A stretch of 40,511 nucleotides of DNA from an uncultured Lutibacter sp. (lineage in GTDB: Bacteria; Bacteroidota; Bacteroidia; Flavobacteriales; Flavobacteriaceae). The notes below the pieces were generated by a model. The model had not been told where the DNA came from, made no database searches, and saw only the letters and a list, made by a program, of their open reading frames with translations. A program made the position numbers and the translations under genes. Positions 9,001-15,799 of the stretch are shown here, piece after piece. The DNA lies in NCBI RefSeq assembly GCF_937891065.1, contig NZ_CALAEQ010000237.1, positions 1-40,511 of the forward strand, read 5' to 3'. Every line of letters starts with the position of its first letter. Position 1 is the first letter of the stretch.

Positions 9001-9198
9001 TTAATCAATTCCTAAACGTTCAAACAATCCTTGAATATCACTTGGGTACTTATTTTTTTGATTTATAGCACCATTTTCATAAGCAGTATTTTTTATGCTT
9101 TGTGAATTAGAGTTATTATTTTTTGAATTATTGTTTGGAGTTATTTTCATCTCTATTTCGGTACTTTGTTTTTTATTTTTTCTTTGTGCTTTTTTCAT
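9001..9198 (-). CDS. Small basic protein of unknown function
   Basis: This 65-residue frame is divergent from the LytTR regulator gene. It opens with a very basic stretch (MKKAQRKNKKQ), has an Asn/Ser-rich middle (NNNSKNNNSNSQS) and ends in a more ordered segment, PSDIQGLFERLGID. No domain is recognised. Points in favour of a real gene: an A-rich start context (AACAACAAATG), placement in a gap of more than 500 bp that is otherwise empty, and a plausible amphipathic C-terminus. Against: the low-complexity middle could be translated AT-rich DNA. There is no clear promoter, although TACTTTTTG just upstream is one base longer than a -7 box. Confidence 0.45.
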   Translation of the reverse strand: MKKAQRKNKKQSTEIEMKITPNNNSKNNNSNSQSIKNTAYENGAINQKNKYPSDIQGLFERLGID

Positions 9199-9257
9199 TT
9201 GTTGTTAACCAAAAAGTATTGTTGAAATAATTAATTTAATTTAACTATCAATTTTAT

Positions 9258-9268
9258 TTAGGGTTAAC
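9258..9268. repeat. Shared 11-bp motif, copy 1 (upstream of the LytTR gene)
   Basis: TTAGGGTTAAC occurs here, about 160 bp before the LytTR gene, and again at 10218-10228 in front of the small lipoprotein gene. The GTTAA core partly resembles LytTR-type recognition elements, so this may be the binding site of the adjacent regulator (inference). A further GTTAAC lies at 9204-9209. Confidence 0.4.
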
Positions 9269-9364
9269 AAAGTTTTACCTTGCCAGCATTATAATTGTAA
9301 AATTAGATATAAGAGGCTCAAACATCAGAGGTTTATCCATAAAAAAAGTGAGGACAAACCACAC

Positions 9365-9393
9365 TATATTTGTTATAAACTTTTGTAAATTTG
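9365..9393 (+). promoter_or_regulatory. Two -7 boxes upstream of the LytTR gene
   Basis: TATATTTG (9365-9372) and TAAATTTG (9386-9393) both match TAnnTTTG exactly and lie 53 and 32 bp before the ATG. Neither has a clear TTG at the usual spacing, which would fit a promoter needing an activator. The choice between them cannot be made here. Confidence 0.5.
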
Positions 9394-9425
9394 TGAAAAA
9401 CTAACTATTTGTCCCCTCCAAAATT

Positions 9426-10151
9426 ATGAGAAACTATTTTATTATTGATAACGACCCTCATACTATTCAAAGCATTAAAAATGTTTTGGAAGATTATTAT
9501 GAATTTAATTACATTGGTGCTTCTTGTGATTACAATAATGCAATGAATATTATATTAAAAGAAACTCCAGATTTGGTATTTTTTAATATTGATGCTGTTA
9601 TTGAGAATCCATTTATGTTAGCTCAGGAATTAAATTTATTTAATGATGATTTCCCTGTTTTTATAGCAATTTCTTCTTCAAAAGACAAAGTATATGAAGT
9701 TATAAAAAATGGTTTTTTCGATTTTTTATTAAACCCATTAACTGAACTAGAGATCAGAAAGTCAGTTTTAAAAGTCTTGAAAAAAATTCCTGCACAATCA
9801 AGAAAAAATATCTGTTTAAAATCTTATAAAGATTATCAATATTTAAAAACAGATGAAATTCTATTTTTAAAAGCCGATAATAATAACACTGATTTTTATA
9901 TGAGTGATGGCAATATTATTAGTGCCTTTAAAACACTTAAAACATTTGAAGATATTTTACCTAATAACTTTCATAGAATTCATAAGAGTTATATTATTAA
10001 TAAAAACTATGTTTCAAGAATTCAATATGGTAAATTCATATGTACTATTAAAAGAAATAACTATGAAGTGCCATTTACCAAAACCTATATTGGTAACATA
10101 GAAAGTATGAATAAAGACCTATCTGAATTTTCTTACCAATCCTTAAATTAA
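9426..10151 (+). CDS. LytTR-family regulator with a degenerate receiver domain
   Basis: This 241-residue protein has an N-terminal receiver-like domain (about 1-115) and a C-terminal LytTR DNA-binding domain (about 130-235; LKTDEILFLKADNNNTDFY and FHRIHKSYIINKNYV are typical). The receiver keeps its early acidic residues D8 and D10 (IIDNDP), but the phospho-acceptor position in PDLVFFNID is Asn (N54) and the conserved Lys before Pro is Asn (N103, LLNPL). Two of the core phosphorylation residues are therefore missing, so it probably works without phosphotransfer, as pseudo-receivers do. D56, two residues later, is not at the canonical position. The gene is followed by a small lipoprotein gene and a TPR kinase/regulator pair. 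It may control them through the TTAGGGTTAAC motifs (inference). No kinase abuts it directly. Confidence 0.88.
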   Translation: MRNYFIIDNDPHTIQSIKNVLEDYYEFNYIGASCDYNNAMNIILKETPDLVFFNIDAVIENPFMLAQELNLFNDDFPVFIAISSSKDKVYEVIKNGFFDFLLNPLTELEIRKSVLKVLKKIPAQSRKNICLKSYKDYQYLKTDEILFLKADNNNTDFYMSDGNIISAFKTLKTFEDILPNNFHRIHKSYIINKNYVSRIQYGKFICTIKRNNYEVPFTKTYIGNIESMNKDLSEFSYQSLN

Positions 10152-10217
10152 ATTTCCCTTTCATAAAGTAAGGTTTCACATCTGTACATGACGGTTTTAC
10201 TAAAGATGGTGTTTTAA

Positions 10218-10228
10218 TTAGGGTTAAC
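10218..10228. repeat. Shared 11-bp motif, copy 2 (upstream of the small lipoprotein gene)
   Basis: This is an identical second copy of TTAGGGTTAAC (first at 9258-9268). It lies 14 bp upstream of a near-consensus -7 box, TAATTTAG at 10243-10250, a suitable place for an activator site. Confidence 0.4.
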
Positions 10229-10373
10229 TACCTTAATTAAAGTAATTTAGTCAAAAGTTTTAATGCTTATAGCTCATTGGTTTTCTAAAAAAAACGAAAC
10301 CTTTAGCTTGAGAATTTATAAACCGAAGACAAAATTAATAACATATTTTCAATTTCCTAAAACCCTCAATATT

Positions 10374-10541
10374 ATGAAAGCAATCAAATTTATTTTCGCA
10401 TTTTCTTTATTTTTTATGGCATGTACTTCATTAACTTCTTGTACTTCTGATACTATTGCTGAAGATGAAGCTCTTTACACACAAGATCTTTTTGCTACAG
10501 GTGGAGAAGGAGCTGCTTCTGTAGATAATACAAGGGATTAA
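10374..10541 (+). CDS. Small predicted lipoprotein with a TGG motif
   Basis: This 55-residue protein begins with a basic residue and a hydrophobic stretch (KAIKFIFAFSLFFMACTSL) and has a lipobox-like LTSC with the lipidated Cys at position 23. The predicted mature part is only about 33 residues, acidic, with a Gly-rich ATGGEGAAS segment near the end. The ATG at 10374 is chosen over an in-frame ATG at 10263 because it places the signal peptide at the N-terminus. A strong terminator at 10588 ends the unit, which may start at the LytTR gene. Its position between a LytTR regulator and a sensor kinase suggests a sensed or signalling peptide, but this is inference; no family is recognised. The GG would allow double-glycine-type cleavage in principle, although the lipobox points to the general export route. 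Confidence 0.7.
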   Translation: MKAIKFIFAFSLFFMACTSLTSCTSDTIAEDEALYTQDLFATGGEGAASVDNTRD

Positions 10542-10587
10542 TAAATTATTTAAAATATAGTTAAAAAATAACTTACTATAAGTTTTT

Positions 10588-10626
10588 AAAAGCGACTGTT
10601 TAATTTTTTAAACAGCCGCTTTTTTT
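10588..10626 (+). terminator. Intrinsic terminator after the small lipoprotein gene
   Basis: The arms 10588-10603 and 10608-10623 pair with one mismatch (core GCGACTGTTTAA with TTAAACAGCCGC) and run into a T tract. It separates the lipoprotein unit from the kinase gene, whose -7 box starts three bases further on. Confidence 0.9.
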
Positions 10627-10628
10627 AG

Positions 10629-10636
10629 TAGCTTTG
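10629..10636 (+). promoter_or_regulatory. -7 promoter box of the TPR kinase gene
   Basis: TAGCTTTG is an exact TAnnTTTG match 17 bp before the TTG start at 10654. The -33 region would fall inside the preceding terminator hairpin and has no TTG. If the box is used, the leader is only about 10 nt. Confidence 0.45.
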
Positions 10637-10653
10637 TTTTCAAACTTCAATTA

Positions 10654-12711
10654 TTGAACACACTATTTAAATACAACCTGTTTTCTGGCATATTATATAT
10701 ATGCATACTATTTACGTTCATTTTTTGTAATAATAAGCGGCCTATTGATGATAAGAAAATAGTTGGAGAAATTGATAGTGTTGACAGTTGGATTCAACAA
10801 TCAAAAAATAGCAAATTTGATCTAAATGAAAGAACGAATGCTTTACAAAAAGCATTTAATTTTTCAAATGGAGTTTTATCAGATTCTATGAAAATTAATT
10901 ACTATTCAAAAATTGCTTATGAAGCAGACAATTTAAATAGTGAGCAATTATTTAAAGAAGTAAATTTTAAAGCATTTTCTTTAGCTACAAAACTTAGTGA
11001 TACCTTTAAAATTGGAGATGCACATTGGAATTATGCTTCATTTTACAATAAAAAAGAAATTATAGATAGTGCATATTATCATTATCATGAAGCTTATAAA
11101 AATTTCAAACTAGTAAAACATGAATATTTTACAGCAAAAATGTTGTACAATATGGGTTTTCTTCAAGGTCGTTTAAAAGATTATACAGGCAGCGAGGTTT
11201 TAATGTTTGAAGCCCTTACCATTTTTAAAAAATTAAACAAAAATTTAAGTATTTACCATTGTTATAATTATTTAGGGCTGATATATATGGAGTTAGAGGA
11301 ATTTGACAAAGCGATATATTACCATAATAAAGCGCTCGAGTATCTCAAAAAAGTTGATGATAAAGGGATTTTTAAAGAGTGGAGCTTAAATAATTTAGGG
11401 TTGGTATATCAAAATCTTAAAAAATATGAAGAAGCTATTTATAGTTTTGAAAAAGCACTACAAAATAGTAATTTAAAAGAGCGTAATTTAGATTTTTATG
11501 CGATATTGATTGATAATGTAGCTTACACTAAATTTTTAGATGGAGATACCACAAATGTTGTTGAAGGATTTAATAAATCATTAAAAATTAGAGATAGCAC
11601 AAAATATATTACAGGATTAACCATTGTTAAACGACATTTAGCAGAATTTTACGCTACAAAATTAGACACTTTTAAAGCTGTTCAATTTGCAAATGAGGCT
11701 TTTGGTTTAGCAGATCAAGTTGACAATAATAGAGATAAGTTAGAATCACTATTACTACTTTCAAAAGTAGATACTAAAAATTCGAGTAAATATTTAGCTA
11801 ATTATGTTCATTTAAGTGATAGTCTTCAAATTGAAGAACGTAAAATTAGAAATAAATTTACCAGAATTCGTTTTGAAACAGATGAATATATTGATAAAAC
11901 CGAGGAGCTTTCACAACAAAAAGTATTTATTTCTATTGGAGCCATTATTACATTATTATTTCTTTCGTTGGCATATTTTTTGAGGGTTCAAAGATCTAAA
12001 AATAAGGAATTGATATTTGAAAGAGAACAACAAAAATCGAATGAAGAAATTTTCTCATTAATGCTAAAACAGCAATCAAAATTAGAAGAGGGACGTTTAA
12101 AAGAGCGACATAGAATTTCAGAAGATTTGCATGATGGGGTTTTAGGGAAAATTTTCGGAACCAGAATAGGGTTAGGTTTTTTAAGCATAAAAGGAGATGA
12201 AAATGACACTAAAAAACATCAATTTTTTATCGATGAACTTCAAAATATTGAAAAAGAAATTAGGTCAATTTCACATGAATTAAAAAGTGAGGTTTTATCT
12301 TCAAAAGTAGATTTCTTTAAAATAATAGAGAATTTAATAGAACAAAAAAGTACCTTAGGAAACTTTGAATATCATATGATTGCTGATGAAGAAATTTACT
12401 GGGATAAAATTAATGATGAAATAAAAATTAATTTTTATAGAATTATACAAGAAGCATTGCAAAACATTATAAAATATGCAAACGCTACCAAAGTGAATCT
12501 TAAATTTGAATTAGAAAACAATATTCTTAAATTAATTATTAATGATAACGGAATAGGGTTTAATGCATTAGAAAAAAGAAGGGGAATTGGATTAAAAAAT
12601 ATGCAGTCAAGAACAAATAAATTGAATGGTATTTTTGAAGTTAGTTCTAAAATTAATAGCGGAACCTCTATATTTGTGTCGTGTTCAATACAAAACAAAA
12701 ACAATGAGTAA
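10654..12711 (+). CDS. TPR-containing sensor histidine kinase (HisKA_3 type)
   Basis: The predicted 685-residue membrane sensor has an N-terminal hydrophobic signal or anchor (about 9-25), a helical TPR array (about 80-390, with repeats such as YNYLGLIYMELEEFDKAIYY and NNLGLVYQNLKKYEEAIYSF), a transmembrane helix (about 424-442), a short coiled coil, a HisKA_3 dimerisation domain with phospho-His H493 (ISEDLHDGV) and a HATPase domain (NDNGIGF and GIGLKNM boxes). The TPR part should be periplasmic, so it may bind a protein or peptide there. No ATG is available near the start. TTG at 10654 gives a good hydrophobic N-terminus and lies just after a -7 box. The last 8 bp overlap the response regulator gene, so the two are translationally coupled and surely partners. 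The small lipoprotein upstream is a possible input (inference). Confidence 0.9.
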   Translation: MNTLFKYNLFSGILYICILFTFIFCNNKRPIDDKKIVGEIDSVDSWIQQSKNSKFDLNERTNALQKAFNFSNGVLSDSMKINYYSKIAYEADNLNSEQLFKEVNFKAFSLATKLSDTFKIGDAHWNYASFYNKKEIIDSAYYHYHEAYKNFKLVKHEYFTAKMLYNMGFLQGRLKDYTGSEVLMFEALTIFKKLNKNLSIYHCYNYLGLIYMELEEFDKAIYYHNKALEYLKKVDDKGIFKEWSLNNLGLVYQNLKKYEEAIYSFEKALQNSNLKERNLDFYAILIDNVAYTKFLDGDTTNVVEGFNKSLKIRDSTKYITGLTIVKRHLAEFYATKLDTFKAVQFANEAFGLADQVDNNRDKLESLLLLSKVDTKNSSKYLANYVHLSDSLQIEERKIRNKFTRIRFETDEYIDKTEELSQQKVFISIGAIITLLFLSLAYFLRVQRSKNKELIFEREQQKSNEEIFSLMLKQQSKLEEGRLKERHRISEDLHDGVLGKIFGTRIGLGFLSIKGDENDTKKHQFFIDELQNIEKEIRSISHELKSEVLSSKVDFFKIIENLIEQKSTLGNFEYHMIADEEIYWDKINDEIKINFYRIIQEALQNIIKYANATKVNLKFELENNILKLIINDNGIGFNALEKRRGIGLKNMQSRTNKLNGIFEVSSKINSGTSIFVSCSIQNKNNE

Positions 12712-13381
12712 AATATATAATGTACTAATAGTTGATGATCATCCAATAATAGCAGACGCTTATAAAAGTGCTTTTGATTTTATTAGTTCAGAAAATAATA
12801 AGCTAAAATTTAACATTTCAATTGTTCATAATTCTGATGATGCTATTAATAAAATTACTGAAGCTTCTAAAAAAAATGGTATTGATATTGTCTTTTTGGA
12901 TATTTCAATACCACCTTCAACTGACGGGAAAATATTATCAGGTGAAGATATAGGAGTTACAATTAGAAAGTTACTTCCTAAATGTAAAATTATTGTAGCT
13001 ACTACCTTTAATGATAATTATAGAATTCAAGTAATTCTTAAAAATGTGAATCCAGAAGGGTTTTTAATTAAAAACGATGTTAATAAAGACGAGTTAGTAA
13101 CTTCAATAAAAATGGTTCTAGATAACTCACCTTATTATAGTAAATCTGTATTAGAATTATTTAGAAAACAAGCATCTATAGATTATAGATTGGATAAAAT
13201 TGATCGACAATTATTATATGAAATGTCAATTGGAACAAAAATGAAAGAGCTTCCTAATATAATTCCATTGTCAATGACTGGTATAGAAAAAAGAAAAAAG
13301 AATCTTAAAGTTCTTTTTGATGTTGATGATAATGATGACAGATCATTAGTATTAAAAGCAAAAGAAAAAGGGTTTATATAA
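12704..13381 (+). CDS. Response regulator with receiver and C-terminal HTH-like domain
   Basis: This 225-residue partner of the upstream kinase has a complete receiver: D11/D12 (LIVDDHP), phospho-acceptor D66 (IVFLDISIP), T100/T101 and K123 (FLIKNDV). An insertion of about ten residues (PSTDGKILSGED) follows the phosphorylation loop. The C-terminal region (about 155-225; DRQLLYEMSIGTKMKELPNI) is consistent with a divergent LuxR/NarL-type helix-turn-helix, though the recognition helix is not typical. The ATG at 12704 overlaps the kinase stop by 8 bp; a longer frame from 12626 has no merit because it runs inside the kinase gene. The terminator that ends the operon overlaps the last codons. Target genes are not visible; the neighbouring lipoprotein gene is one candidate. 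Confidence 0.88.
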   Translation: MSKIYNVLIVDDHPIIADAYKSAFDFISSENNKLKFNISIVHNSDDAINKITEASKKNGIDIVFLDISIPPSTDGKILSGEDIGVTIRKLLPKCKIIVATTFNDNYRIQVILKNVNPEGFLIKNDVNKDELVTSIKMVLDNSPYYSKSVLELFRKQASIDYRLDKIDRQLLYEMSIGTKMKELPNIIPLSMTGIEKRKKNLKVLFDVDDNDDRSLVLKAKEKGFI

Positions 13382-13398
13382 TTATATAAACCCTTTTT
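13365..13398 (+). terminator. Intrinsic terminator overlapping the end of the response regulator gene
   Basis: A perfect 17-bp dyad (13365-13381 with 13382-13398, core GGGTTTATATAA/TTATATAAACCC) includes the last codons and stop of the gene. A T5 run closes the 3' arm. Its symmetry would allow termination in both directions. Confidence 0.88.
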
Positions 13399-13499
13399 GC
13401 TATAAAAAAAGTCTTCGGGGCTGATTTATTTATCCTTATAGCTACTTCAAACTTATAATAAATTCTAATTACAAAAAATTATATTCAATTTATTTCAAA

Positions 13500-13555
13500 A
13501 AAATACGCAATGTTTATGGTTTTGACTTCCTATTGGTATGGGAAAAACGTATTTT
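13500..13555. repeat. Nested inverted repeat in the dsbD upstream region
   Basis: Outer arms AAAATACG (13500-13507) and CGTATTTT (13548-13555) enclose a second hairpin, TTCCTAT (13527-13533) with ATGGGAA (13538-13544) around TGGT. The nested pairing would fold as RNA on either strand. No known riboswitch or element is recognised. Confidence 0.3.
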
Positions 13556-13672
13556 CAATATAAATTTTCAAAAATTTTATAATAAATCACAAGGAAGATA
13601 ATATTAAGAAAAGTTTAACAACTTTAATAATGCAAAAATGACGTACAAAACGACATAATAACTAATATTGCT

Positions 13673-13680
13673 TAATTTTG
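13673..13680 (+). promoter_or_regulatory. -7 promoter box of the dsbD unit
   Basis: TAATTTTG matches TAnnTTTG exactly. A transcript starting near 13687 would carry the 27-codon frame at 13712 before dsbD. No TTG lies at the preferred -33 spacing. Confidence 0.5.
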
Positions 13681-13711
13681 ACAAAATATAATAAAGGAAC
13701 AAATTTTTAAT

Positions 13712-13795
13712 ATGAAACGAGCCTGTCAAATGTTGATACACAACAGAATGATTAATAGCGAACAGCATATGTTACCGCTAAAAAATAAAATTTAA
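13712..13795 (+). CDS. Possible short leader ORF upstream of dsbD
   Basis: This 27-codon frame starts with ATG 31 bp after a consensus -7 box and its stop ends 4 bp before the dsbD ATG. It encodes a basic peptide opening [14 protein letters not shown], with one Cys and four Met. The tight spacing would allow coupled translation or attenuation. It could also be chance: the sequence matches nothing I recognise and is too short for coding statistics. Confidence 0.3.
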   Translation: MKRACQMLIHNRMINSEQHMLPLKNKI

Positions 13796-13799
13796 ACAT

Positions 13800-15782
13800 A
13801 TGAAAAAAATATTTTTACTTCTATCCCTATTAATTTTTAGTATATCAACTTTTTCTCAAATTCACGATCCTGTAAAATGGTCAACTTCGGTAGAAAACAT
13901 ATCAGATTCAGAATACGATTTAATAATACAAGCAACAATTGATAGTGGTTGGCATTTATATTCTCAAAAAGTTCCAGATAATGGGCCAATAGCTACAACT
14001 TTTGTTTTTGAAAAAAACGAGAATTATGAACTAGTTGGGAATACTTCTGAAGAAAAAGGACACACAACATTTGATTCAGTTTTTGAAATGAAAATTAAAT
14101 ATTTCGAAAATAAAGCCGTTTTTAAACAAAGAATTAAAACACTTTCTAAAAATGCTTCAGTTATTATTGGTGAAGTTGAATTTATGGTTTGTGATGATAC
14201 TAGTTGTTTGCCTCCAACATTTATAGATTTAAATTTTCAAATTTCAGATGCAAAATCTGCAGCTATAGATTTTGATAAAAAACCAGCGGAAGAAACCACT
14301 AAAGTAATTGAGTCAAAAAAGAAAGATAAATCTTCTAATAAAAGCTTATTAACCATATTTATTATTGCATTTTTCTCGGGTTTTGCGGCATTATTAACAC
14401 CTTGTGTGTTTCCTATGATTCCAATGACTGTGAGTTTTTTTACAAAACAAAGTAAAAGTAAAGCTGCAGGAATTAGAAACGCTATTATTTATGGTATTTC
14501 AATAGTTATAATTTATGTAGTGTTAGGAATATTGGTGAGTGCCATTTTTGGTGCTGACGCTTTAAATGCACTATCCACAAATGTGTGGTTCAATATTATC
14601 TTCTTTTTATTATTAGTAATTTTTGCAATCTCATTTTTAGGTGCTTTTGAAATTGTTTTACCAAGCTCTTGGGGAACTAAAGTAGATCAGCAAGCAGATA
14701 GAGGAGGGATTATTGGAATCTTTTTCATGGCCTTGGCCTTGGCAATTGTTTCATTTTCTTGTACAGGGCCAATTGTTGGCACATTGTTAGTCGAAGCTGC
14801 TGCTGGAGGAAATCAAATAGGACCAATTGTTGGAATGTTAGGATTTTCATTAGCGTTAGCAATTCCATTTGCATTATTTGCAGCATTTCCAGGTTGGTTA
14901 AATTCATTGCCAAAATCGGGTGGTTGGTTAAATACAGTAAAAGTTGTTTTAGGATTTTTAGAATTAGCATTAGCGTTTAAATTTTTATCGAACGCAGATT
15001 TAGTGTTACAATTACATTGGTTAGAACGTGAAGTATTTTTAGCAATTTGGATTGCAATTTTTGGAGCATTGGCATTGTATCTTTTTGGAAAAATTCAATT
15101 ACCACATGATTCTCCATTAACACATATTTCAGTAGGAAGATTGATATTAGGGTTAATTACATTGTCATTTACAATTTATATGATTCCTGGTTTGTGGGGA
15201 GCACCATTAAATTTAATTAGCGCTTTTCCTCCAGCTCAACATTATGCAGAATCACCATATGGTGTAGGTTTTACTAAAACTGGAGGAGAAATATCTTCAG
15301 ACAATAATCATTCTGAAATACCCGATGGAGCTCATATAATGGCACCTCATAATATTTTAGCCTTTAACGATTATGATAAAGGATTGGCATATGCTAAAAA
15401 AGTGAATAAACCTGTAATGTTAGATTTTACTGGACACGCTTGTGTGAATTGCAGAAAAATGGAGCAAAATGTATGGGCAAAAGATAAAATATTACCAATT
15501 CTTAAAAATGATGTCGTTTTAATTTCTTTATACGTTGATGATAAAAGAAAACTTTCAGAAGATGAAATAACGGATTCTAAACTTCGTCCAGGGAAAAAAT
15601 TAAAGTATATAGGGCAAAAATGGAGTGAATTTCAAACCTTAAAATATGGTGCAAATGCACAACCATTTTATGTGCTAATGAATCATAATGAGGAAAATTT
15701 AAATGAACCTGCAGCTTATATGCCTGATGTAGACGAATACTATACTTGGTTAAAAATGGGAATAACAAATTTTAAAAACTAA
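13800..15782 (+). CDS. dsbD: Thiol:disulfide interchange protein DsbD
   Basis: This protein (660 aa) carries electrons from cytoplasmic thioredoxin across the inner membrane to periplasmic thiol proteins. The order is complete: signal peptide (about 1-19, ending FSQ), N-terminal DsbD-alpha-like domain with C131 and C136 ([10 protein letters not shown]), a membrane domain of about eight helices (185-475) with the redox pair C202 ([11 protein letters not shown]) and C321 (FSCTGPIVG), and a C-terminal thioredoxin domain with C548-V-N-C551 and a Pro in NAQPFYV. All six expected cysteines are present. The window holds three TlpA/thioredoxin-like exported proteins, one immediately downstream, that could receive electrons from it or act alongside it. 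A short leader frame and a -7 box lie upstream. Transcription probably continues into the next gene 17 bp away. Confidence 0.94.
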   Translation: MKKIFLLLSLLIFSISTFSQIHDPVKWSTSVENISDSEYDLIIQATIDSGWHLYSQKVPDNGPIATTFVFEKNENYELVGNTSEEKGHTTFDSVFEMKIKYFENKAVFKQRIKTLSKNASVIIGEVEFMVCDDTSCLPPTFIDLNFQISDAKSAAIDFDKKPAEETTKVIESKKKDKSSNKSLLTIFIIAFFSGFAALLTPCVFPMIPMTVSFFTKQSKSKAAGIRNAIIYGISIVIIYVVLGILVSAIFGADALNALSTNVWFNIIFFLLLVIFAISFLGAFEIVLPSSWGTKVDQQADRGGIIGIFFMALALAIVSFSCTGPIVGTLLVEAAAGGNQIGPIVGMLGFSLALAIPFALFAAFPGWLNSLPKSGGWLNTVKVVLGFLELALAFKFLSNADLVLQLHWLEREVFLAIWIAIFGALALYLFGKIQLPHDSPLTHISVGRLILGLITLSFTIYMIPGLWGAPLNLISAFPPAQHYAESPYGVGFTKTGGEISSDNNHSEIPDGAHIMAPHNILAFNDYDKGLAYAKKVNKPVMLDFTGHACVNCRKMEQNVWAKDKILPILKNDVVLISLYVDDKRKLSEDEITDSKLRPGKKLKYIGQKWSEFQTLKYGANAQPFYVLMNHNEENLNEPAAYMPDVDEYYTWLKMGITNFKN

Positions 15783-15799
15783 AAAATAATAATAATCAA

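Larger units (their letters stand above)
13382..13799. other. Intergenic region ahead of dsbD
   Basis: This 418-bp gap holds the end of the terminator, a nested inverted repeat at 13500-13555, a consensus -7 box at 13673-13680, and a 27-codon open frame at 13712-13795 just before dsbD. The stretches 13400-13499 and 13556-13672 are AT-rich and show nothing recognisable. Confidence 0.5.

Noticed and set aside
9199-9425. Search for a tRNA, riboswitch or attachment site in the LytTR upstream region
   Set aside because: No cloverleaf, known aptamer pattern or direct-repeat att pair was seen; only promoter-like boxes and GTTAAC motifs.
12626-12703. N-terminal extension of the response regulator
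   Set aside because: It lies inside the kinase gene; the ATG at 12704 gives a standard receiver start and an 8-bp overlap.
14725-14980. Frames on both strands inside dsbD
   Set aside because: They overlap a complete, motif-verified gene and have no domain or promoter of their own.
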